From an uncultured Eubacteriales bacterium (lineage in GTDB: Bacteria > Bacillota > Clostridia > UBA1381 > UMGS1253), in the NCBI GenBank assembly GCA_900550065.1, contig URQR01000015.1, positions 1 to 20,571 on the forward strand: a stretch of 20,571 nucleotides of DNA, in the 5' to 3' direction. The first letter of the stretch is position 1. The number at the start of each line of letters is the position of its first letter. The position numbers were made by a program, and so were the translations under genes. Of this stretch, positions 15,431 through 20,571 are shown piece by piece. The notes under the pieces are model-generated. The model ran no database searches, was not told the DNA's origin, and worked only from the letters and a program-made list of their open reading frames with translations.

Positions 15431-15527
15431 CCCGAGGAAAACGCGTTCCCGCATATGCGGGCGGAGGCGCGGTGCGCCGACAGCGTTTTCTTCCAAGCGC
15501 AGAAGCTCTGCTTCTGCGTATATTATA
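15431..15527 (+). ncRNA. Structured intergenic element, copy 2 (REP-like or RNA)
   Basis: The outer stem is 11 bp (15434-15444 with 15483-15493, one G-U pair). It encloses hairpin CCCGC/GCGGG with loop ATAT (15448-15461) and hairpin CGG/CCG with loop TGCG (15470-15479). A third, perfect 9-bp hairpin with loop TCT (15498-15518) and the tail GCGTATATTATAG follow. The layout and unpaired blocks (GGAGG, CCGACAG, TTCCAAGCG) equal copy 1, while the stem bases differ in a pairing-preserving way. It lies in the 314-base gap between the GT-C-like gene and the cwlJ-type gene; the rest of that gap holds the two promoters listed and nothing else I can see. Confidence 0.65.
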
Positions 15528-15578
15528 GCATGTCTATGCTCTGCAGACAATTGAGAGCCGGCAAACGTCACAGAAAAG

Positions 15579-15607
15579 TCATATTCGGCGTATACGGCGC
15601 ATATAGT
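15579..15607 (+). promoter_or_regulatory. Candidate sigma-E (mother-cell) promoter of the cwlJ-gerQ pair
   Basis: TCATATT (15579-15585), a 14-base spacer and CATATAGT (15600-15607) resemble the sporulation sigma-E consensus (ATATT, then CATA near -10). It lies 37 bases before the GTG start. Control by sigma-E fits the known timing of gerQ and cwlJ in Bacillus. Confidence 0.45.
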
Positions 15608-15644
15608 AGGAATACACCATACCGAATAGAAAGGGGCTTAGGCG

Positions 15645-16082
15645 GTGGCACTTTCCGAGTTAGAGCTTTTGGCAAGGACAATCAAATGCGAAGCCGGCGG
15701 CGAGGGGGAGAACGGTATGAAGGGCGTCGCCTGTGTCATTATGAACCGGGTGCATATCACTTACGGTGAATATGGGCGGCTGCAAAAAAATATCCGCTCA
15801 ATCCTTTACCAGCCGTTACAGTTTGACTGTGTACAGGATTCTCTGCGGGGCCGTTATAACCCGCAAAACATCTATAATATGCGTCCGGAGCAGGTTCACT
15901 ACGATATTGCCAATTGGGCAATTGCGGGGAACCGGCTGACCAACCTCGGTTTTGCGCTTTGGTACTTCAACCCGTTTGCGCCGACCTGCCGGCAGAATTT
16001 CCCTTCTAATGTGGGCCGGTTTGTCATCCGGATTGGAGACCATTGTTTTTACAATCCGACAGACGCATATGCAAACACATAA
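15645..16082 (+). CDS. cwlJ: Cell wall hydrolase, SleB/CwlJ family (spore cortex lysis)
   Basis: A protein of 145 residues starting at GTG 15645, with AAAGGGG about 9 bases before it. The whole chain is the Hydrolase_2 (SleB catalytic) domain: LLARTIKCEAGGEGENGMKG, with E16 as the catalytic acid, then VACVIMNRV, SILYQPLQFDC, a central WAIAGN and the end block ALWYFNPFAPTC. In Bacillus, SleB has a signal peptide and a peptidoglycan-binding domain, while CwlJ is the bare catalytic domain made in the mother cell. The lack of both here favours CwlJ. These enzymes cut muramic-delta-lactam cortex during germination. The next gene, 19 bases on, encodes a GerQ-like protein, the known localisation partner of CwlJ, which supports the call. 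The promoter upstream looks like sigma-E. The gene symbol is by family; an otherwise named paralogue is possible. Confidence 0.85.
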   Translation: MALSELELLARTIKCEAGGEGENGMKGVACVIMNRVHITYGEYGRLQKNIRSILYQPLQFDCVQDSLRGRYNPQNIYNMRPEQVHYDIANWAIAGNRLTNLGFALWYFNPFAPTCRQNFPSNVGRFVIRIGDHCFYNPTDAYANT

Positions 16083-16101
16083 TCTTTTTAGGAGGTAGAC
16101 T

Positions 16102-16611
16102 ATGGACAGTGAAAACTTCACAAACAGCGGAATCGTGCCGCCGGAGGATATCCGGGGCAATGCAAATAACGCCGGAGCCAATACCGGGAACATGAATATG
16201 CCGGGAAACGACTATACGCGCACACAAAACGGCGGCAGCAGAATGTTTGGGTTTAATTCTCCGCCGCAGCAAAGCTTCAACACAGAGGAAATGCGCGGTT
16301 CGATGCAAAACATTTTAGCGCAGAATGTCGGCGAATATGTGGTGGTAGAGTTTTTGATTGGCACAGAGCGGATTATGCGCAAGCAAGGCGTCTTATACGA
16401 CGTGGGAACAAGCTTTGTGACGCTCTATGACGACCGGGAACGGAATTTCATCGTGTGTGACATTTTTTCAATCAAGTTTGTTTACTTCTACTATCCGGGC
16501 GACAGACCGAACACGAACTTTAATCTGTTGTCTAATCTTGGCCCGATTGATGGAGAAAGTACGGCTGCAAATAACACTGCGAACACGCGCGGCAGGGGCA
16601 ATAGACGTTAG
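16102..16611 (+). CDS. gerQ: GerQ-like spore coat protein
   Basis: A protein of 169 residues; ATG 16102 has a strong AGGAGG site at 16090-16095. The first 65 residues are low-complexity and rich in Asn, Gly and Pro. Residues about 68-140 match the GerQ domain: MRGSMQNILAQNVGEYVVVE, TERIMRKQGVLYDVGTSFVT, LYDDRERNFIVCDIFSIKFV. In B. subtilis, GerQ (YwdL) sits in the inner coat, is cross-linked by transglutaminase and is required to place CwlJ. The tail (about 145-169) is again Asn/Arg-rich and disordered. It lies 19 bases after the cwlJ-type gene and is probably in the same operon under the same sporulation promoter. A strong palindromic terminator follows. The match is to the domain pattern only; overall similarity to Bacillus GerQ appears modest. 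Confidence 0.75.
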   Translation: MDSENFTNSGIVPPEDIRGNANNAGANTGNMNMPGNDYTRTQNGGSRMFGFNSPPQQSFNTEEMRGSMQNILAQNVGEYVVVEFLIGTERIMRKQGVLYDVGTSFVTLYDDRERNFIVCDIFSIKFVYFYYPGDRPNTNFNLLSNLGPIDGESTAANNTANTRGRGNRR

Positions 16612-16626
16612 GAAATAAAATGAATA

Positions 16627-16658
16627 AAAAAGATGGGGAATATATTCCCCATCTTTTT
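16627..16658. terminator. Bidirectional terminator after gerQ
   Basis: A perfect palindrome (AAAAGATGGGGAATA and its complement) runs about 16 bp per arm with A-runs before and T-runs after, ending both gerQ and the minus-strand gene that stops at 16658. Confidence 0.92.
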
Positions 16659-17125
16659 TATATGTCTTCTAAATCGGCTACAAGCGCGGCCGGTTCCTGT
16701 GTTTGCGCCAGAGCGGGGGTGGTATCCAACAGGAGTCCAAACCGGATTAGGGACACCAGTATGACAATCAGGCTGAGCAGCGCCTCTGTCTCCTGTGGAC
16801 ATGCGTCGCCGCCCGCTGCCTGTGCCTGTGACGCAATCCCCTGTGCCTGCTGATGAAAACCGAAAAGCGCATATAGCGTCAGGATTGAAGCCACGACCTG
16901 CATCACAAATGGGTCGGGATAGTCGTTTGCCTGAAACTCTTCGGGGCAGAGCGTCTGTGTCAGCAACATGTCGCGCTGTACATCAAGGATTTGGAAACGG
17001 AGTACGATACCGACGAGGATAAACAGCAGGTTGAATTCTGCCTCGTCGAGCAGATCGAGCTGTGCTTTTACCTCCTCCGGGAGCGCGCCGGGGTCGTATG
17101 GACCGCAGCAATTGCTATGTCGTAT
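16658..17125 (-). CDS. Hypothetical small membrane protein, unusual start
   Basis: About 155 residues, depending on the start. The minus strand has a perfect anti-16S match AAGGAGGTGAT (17129-17139). The only canonical in-frame start, GTG at 17134-17132, lies inside that match and so is too close to be used normally. The next in-frame codon at normal distance (8 bases) is ATA at 17125-17123, taken here as a rare start. The protein has CC near its N-terminus (HSNCCGPYDPG), an acidic helix (LPEEVKAQLDLLDEAEF), a hydrophobic segment (NLLFILVGIVLRFQIL), a second (VVASILTLYALFGF) and a third (ALLSLIVILVSLIRFGLLL). No family is recognised. It lies between the germination pair and the repair fusion gene, on the opposite strand to both; no function can be inferred. 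Confidence 0.6.
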   Translation of the reverse strand: MRHSNCCGPYDPGALPEEVKAQLDLLDEAEFNLLFILVGIVLRFQILDVQRDMLLTQTLCPEEFQANDYPDPFVMQVVASILTLYALFGFHQQAQGIASQAQAAGGDACPQETEALLSLIVILVSLIRFGLLLDTTPALAQTQEPAALVADLEDI

Positions 17126-17220
17126 GAGAATCACCTCCTTAATATAAAATAGGCTTCCATTTTCAGTATATGTTGTAGCAAGTCGTTTTGTTTTTGGTAT
17201 ATCTAAAAGCGTAGATTTCC

Positions 17221-17249
17221 TTGTTTTGTAAATACGGTTGTGCTATACT
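17221..17249 (+). promoter_or_regulatory. Sigma-A promoter of the EndoQ-helicase gene
   Basis: TTGTTT (17221-17226), a 17-base spacer and TATACT (17244-17249) lie about 80 bases before the ATG. A small hairpin with seven T follows in the leader (17257-17273), and a second hairpin GGCTG/CAGCC (17298-17311) lies just before the ribosome binding site; either could modulate expression. Confidence 0.55.
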
Positions 17250-17330
17250 GTTTACGAAAGCGGAGCTTTTTTTCACATTTACACTCAAGATAAAAGGGGC
17301 TGTTAGCAGCCGGGATGGTGGTTGATACAG

Positions 17331-20300
17331 ATGTATATTACTGATTTACATATTCATTCTAAATATTCAAGGGCGACGAGTAAAACCTGTGTGCCGGAGG
17401 AGCTTGACCTGTGGGCGCGCCGCAAGGGAATTGGCCTGATTGGTACTGGCGACTTTACACATCCGGCGTGGCGGGAGCTTCTTGCACAGACGCTCGTCCC
17501 GGCACAGGAGGGGCTCTACGTTCTGCGCGAGGGGCTGCGTCTGCCGGGCGGGCCGGACGAAGCGGCGGCTGTCCCACGATTCGTCCTGTCGGGGGAAATC
17601 AGCTCAATTTATAAAAAGAACGGTAAAACGCGCAAGGTTCACAATGTCATCCTGTTGCCAAGCCTTGCGGCGGCGGATGCGCTTGCGCGTAGGCTCGAGG
17701 CGGTGGGCAATATTCATTCCGACGGCAGACCTATTTTAGGCCTCGACAGCCGGGACTTGCTCGAAATTACGCTCGATGTGTGCCCGGAGGCGATTTTTAT
17801 TCCGGCGCACATCTGGACGCCGCACTTTTCCGTGTTTGGGGCGTTTTCCGGCTTTGACACGCTTGCAGAGTGCTTTGAAGATTTAACGCCGCATATTCAC
17901 GCGCTGGAGACGGGGCTGTCCTCCGACCCGCCGATGAATTGGCGGCTTTCCGCGCTCGACGGCTATACACTCGTGTCGAACTCGGACGCACACTCGCCGG
18001 CTAAGCTCGGACGCGAGGCGAATTTGATTAACGCGGAGCTGTCATATGCCGGCTTAAAGCGCGCGATTGAGGGCGGCGCAGACGCGGGCTTTGGCGGTAC
18101 GATTGAGTTTTTTCCGGAGGAGGGAAAGTACCACCTCGATGGGCACAGGAATTGTAACCTATGTTTAAAGCCCGCTGAGACGGAGCAGTATAATGGACGG
18201 TGTCCTATCTGCGGCAAAAAGATTACAATTGGCGTTGAGCATAGGGTAGAACAGTTAGCGGACAGGCCGGAGGGGTATCGCCCGGCCCATGCGCCGCACT
18301 TTGAAAGCCTTGTTCCCTTGCCGGAGGTCATTGCCGCCTCGTGCGGACTGTCCGTTACGAGCAAAAAGACAGAGGCGCTCTACCTCGCGCTGCTTGGCCG
18401 GATTGGGCCGGAGTTTTATATTCTGCGGGAGGCGCCGATAGAAGATGTTCAGCGCGCGGCGGGGCCGTACGTCGCGGAGGGGATTCGCCGCCTGCGGGCG
18501 GGTGAAGTGGAGCGTATTCCGGGCTATGATGGCGAATATGGTACGATTAAGCTGCTCGACGACGCACAGCGCCGCCAGCTCGGCGGACAAGTGTCAATTT
18601 TGCCGCCGGAAGAGCTGTTTGAAATGAAGCGGACGGAGCGAAAAATTGTGCCGCCCGCAAAGGATATTTTTCAGGAGGAAACGGCTGCGGAGCTGCTGCC
18701 TGAGATAACAACAGAGCCGGACGGCGGCTTTGACGGGCTAAACGAGGAGCAGCATATGGCGGTTACTGCGCCGGACAAAACCGTAGCGGTTATCGCCGGG
18801 CCGGGAACGGGCAAGACAAAGACCCTTGTGTCCAAGATTGCTTATTTGATTGAGCGGCTGGGCGTAAAGCCGTCGGAAATTACGGCGGTAACGTTTACAA
18901 ACAAAGCGGCGGGCGAGATGCGTGAACGGCTTGAGAAGCGGCTCGGCGGAAAGCGCGCGGTGCGCGGTCTGACGGTTGGGACGTTTCACGCCGTCTGCCT
19001 CCAGCTTTTGCAGGAGGTATCAGGCTCTGTCGCGGTAATTAACGAGGCGGACGCGATACAGCTTGCAGAGCAGGTTATTAAGGCGCAGAAAATCAGCATG
19101 ACGCCTGCAAAACTGCTGCGTGAGGTGTCGCGCTGTAAGCAATCCGGCGCAAACGCGTCGGACAGCCTGCCCGCATCGGTATTTGCGGCCTATGAGCAGC
19201 GCCTTGCGGATGCAGGTGTGACCGACCTTGACGGCCTGCTGACAAAGGCACTTACGCTGTGGGAGGAGGGGGCTGTAACGCCTGTGCAGGCACGTCGCTT
19301 CCACTATTTGCTCGTGGATGAATTTCAGGACATTAACGACATTCAATACCAGCTTGTACGTGCGTGGAGCGAACAGGGCAGCGGCCTGTTCGTGATTGGT
19401 GACCCGGACCAAGCGATTTACGGGTTCCGCGGCGCGAACCCGCGCTGCTTTGCACAGCTATTGGAGGACGATCCCACCGCGCGGCGGGTTTATCTGACCA
19501 AAAACTACCGCAGTACGCCGCAGATTCTGTCGTGTGCGCTGGCGGCAATTGCCGCCGACGGAAGCGAGGCGCGGACGCTTGTGCCCCAGCGTTCGGACGG
19601 GGAAGCGGTCAGCCTTTTGCGCGCGCCGAGCCCGCTGTCGGAGGGGATATTCGTAGCAAAGCAGATTGGGTGGTTAGTCGGCGGAATCGACATGCTGGAC
19701 GCGCATGAGTTTGCGCACCAATCGTCTGGTAAACAGGTATACGGCTTTTCCGATATCGCCGTCCTGTACCGCACGCACCGGCAGGCCGAGCTTTTGGAAA
19801 CCTGCCTGCGCAAGGAGGGGATTCCCTACGTCGTAATGGGGCGCGACGACTTTTTAAACGACCGGACGGTACGGACGGCGCTGTGCTTTTTCTCGCACCT
19901 CGTATGGCCGCAGGAGGAATTCTACTTCAATACGTTTTTACAGCTTTCCGGCGCGGAGCAAAGTGCGCCCGCGACAAAGGAACTGCTTGAAAAATATGGG
20001 CCGCGCGCAGCAAAGGAAAAGCCGTCCCAGCTTTTAGAGGACTGGGTACAGGACATGGACCTGTCCGCGTCCGAGCCGATGCAGCGGCTGCTGTGCATGG
20101 CGCAGTTTTACCCAAAAATGGAGGCGTTTTTGTTAAACCTCACGTTGGGACAGGAGAGCGACCTCATGCGCGGCGAGCGTAAGGCCTATGCGGCGGGCGC
20201 AGTCACGCTGATGACACTGCACGGCGCAAAAGGGCTGGAGTTTCCGGCTGTGTTTCTGTGCGGCGTAAAAAAGGGCTGTATTCCGCTCGAATTAAAAGGG

Positions 20301-20495
20301 CGCGAAACGGATGCAGCAGAGGAGCGGCGGCTATTCTATGTCGGCATAACGCGCGCAAAGGAGCTGCTCTATCTGCTGACTGCGCCGGAGCCGTCCCCGT
20401 TTACGGACGCTTTGCCGCGGGCACAGATGTACATCGGCGAGACGCTGGAACGCGAAGCGCCGCAGGGGAAACAGATGAGCCTGTTCGACTTATAA
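17331..20495 (+). CDS. EndoQ (PHP endonuclease) - UvrD/PcrA helicase fusion
   Basis: A protein of 1054 residues; ATG 17331 is preferred over TTG 17322 because EndoQ proteins begin with .DLHIHSKYSRATS, as here (H7, H9). Residues 1-about 410 are EndoQ-like: PHP metal residues H7, H9, D41 and H44 (GTGDFTHP), SGEISSIYK, VSNSDAHSP (D219, H221), a zinc finger (C275, C278, C291, C294) and a helix-hairpin-helix-like end. EndoQ nicks DNA 5' of deaminated bases such as uracil and hypoxanthine. Residues about 468-1054 are a superfamily-1A helicase: Walker A AGPGTGKT (K495), VDEFQD (D663, E664), VIGDPDQAIYGFRGANP, LTKNYRSTPQIL, VTLMTLHGAKGLEFPAVFLC and RRLFYVGITRAKELLYL. It is shorter than full PcrA, mainly in the 2B region. 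The C-terminus QMSLF resembles a beta-clamp-binding motif. The likely role is strand nicking at deaminated bases coupled to unwinding. Confidence 0.9.
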   Translation: MYITDLHIHSKYSRATSKTCVPEELDLWARRKGIGLIGTGDFTHPAWRELLAQTLVPAQEGLYVLREGLRLPGGPDEAAAVPRFVLSGEISSIYKKNGKTRKVHNVILLPSLAAADALARRLEAVGNIHSDGRPILGLDSRDLLEITLDVCPEAIFIPAHIWTPHFSVFGAFSGFDTLAECFEDLTPHIHALETGLSSDPPMNWRLSALDGYTLVSNSDAHSPAKLGREANLINAELSYAGLKRAIEGGADAGFGGTIEFFPEEGKYHLDGHRNCNLCLKPAETEQYNGRCPICGKKITIGVEHRVEQLADRPEGYRPAHAPHFESLVPLPEVIAASCGLSVTSKKTEALYLALLGRIGPEFYILREAPIEDVQRAAGPYVAEGIRRLRAGEVERIPGYDGEYGTIKLLDDAQRRQLGGQVSILPPEELFEMKRTERKIVPPAKDIFQEETAAELLPEITTEPDGGFDGLNEEQHMAVTAPDKTVAVIAGPGTGKTKTLVSKIAYLIERLGVKPSEITAVTFTNKAAGEMRERLEKRLGGKRAVRGLTVGTFHAVCLQLLQEVSGSVAVINEADAIQLAEQVIKAQKISMTPAKLLREVSRCKQSGANASDSLPASVFAAYEQRLADAGVTDLDGLLTKALTLWEEGAVTPVQARRFHYLLVDEFQDINDIQYQLVRAWSEQGSGLFVIGDPDQAIYGFRGANPRCFAQLLEDDPTARRVYLTKNYRSTPQILSCALAAIAADGSEARTLVPQRSDGEAVSLLRAPSPLSEGIFVAKQIGWLVGGIDMLDAHEFAHQSSGKQVYGFSDIAVLYRTHRQAELLETCLRKEGIPYVVMGRDDFLNDRTVRTALCFFSHLVWPQEEFYFNTFLQLSGAEQSAPATKELLEKYGPRAAKEKPSQLLEDWVQDMDLSASEPMQRLLCMAQFYPKMEAFLLNLTLGQESDLMRGERKAYAAGAVTLMTLHGAKGLEFPAVFLCGVKKGCIPLELKGRETDAAEERRLFYVGITRAKELLYLLTAPEPSPFTDALPRAQMYIGETLEREAPQGKQMSLFDL

Positions 20496-20501
20496 GAAAA
20501 A

Positions 20502-20530
20502 ACAGCCTGCGCATCGTCGTAGGCTGTTTT
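20502..20530. terminator. Bidirectional terminator at the right end
   Basis: A 10-bp stem (20502-20511 with 20518-20527, one G-U pair) has a T-run on the right and an A-run on the left. The minus-strand version has the better U-tract, fitting a minus-strand gene that ends at 20529. Confidence 0.85.
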
Positions 20531-20571
20531 AGTCTCCGTTTTGTTCCATTATATTTTTGACCGCCATATTG
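20529..20571 (-). CDS. C-terminal end of an unknown minus-strand gene
   Basis: On the minus strand the frame reads NMAVKNIMEQNGD and then TAA at 20531-20529, directly followed by the terminator in that direction. Only 13 residues are in the window, so the product cannot be named. The strong minus-direction terminator is the main support that a gene ends here. Confidence 0.45.
   Translation of the reverse strand, partial: NMAVKNIMEQNGD

Noticed and set aside
17963..18364. Minus-strand ORF of 133 codons inside the EndoQ domain
   Set aside because: It is antisense to conserved EndoQ motifs and the zinc finger; composition and lack of signals fit a shadow.
1..20571. tRNA, rRNA or insertion-sequence transposase genes
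   Set aside because: I looked on both strands and saw no tRNA- or rRNA-like sequence and no transposase frame.

Overview
The window looks like a low-to-mid GC member of the Clostridia, probably an uncultured gut lineage; I cannot name the genus. The evidence is a cwlJ/sleB-gerQ spore-germination pair, copper-amine-oxidase-N type surface domains, a Firmicutes-style Rhs core, a very large secreted modular hydrolase, AGGAGG ribosome binding sites and several GTG starts.

Left end (1-2100): strongly AT-rich. It holds the 3' end of a SARP/BTAD-type regulator whose wording is more typical of Bacteroidota, a frameshifted remnant of an M16 peptidase, and a small protein that resembles Rhs-linked immunity proteins. 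This part may be acquired DNA or an assembly junction. Next (2113-4922) is an orphan Rhs tip: a GC-rich Rhs core joined to an AT-rich C-terminus that ends in an M23 (LytM-like) peptidase domain. It is followed, apparently in one operon, by a secreted protein with an AT-rich N-terminal half and a GC-rich copper-amine-oxidase-N C-terminus. The two GC-rich ends enclose one AT-rich block, as expected for an exchanged toxin/partner cassette.

Middle (4937-12892): an AraC regulator diverges from a 2280-residue secreted protein. That protein has an alpha/beta-hydrolase domain, a Big_5-like domain, alternating DNRLRE-like and jelly-roll-like modules, and InlB-like repeats. The 220-bp gap between the two genes carries a perfect 22-bp inverted repeat. 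The pair is probably a polysaccharide-ester utilisation locus with its own regulator.

Right part (12893-20571): a ferritin gene with its promoter and a three-copy leader repeat; a GT-C-like polytopic membrane protein on the minus strand; the cwlJ/sleB-gerQ pair behind a sigma-E-like promoter; a small membrane protein of unknown function with an odd start; a large fusion of EndoQ (PHP nuclease for deaminated DNA) and a UvrD/PcrA helicase that ends in a beta-clamp-binding-like motif; and the last codons of a minus-strand gene.

The most interesting unnamed signal is a pair of intergenic elements of about 95 bp (13538-13632 on the minus strand, 15431-15527 on the plus strand). They share one branched fold and short conserved single-strand blocks while their stems differ by compensating changes. 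The inverted repeat at 5820-5872 shares their terminal hairpin and tail. This looks like a structured RNA or REP-like family.
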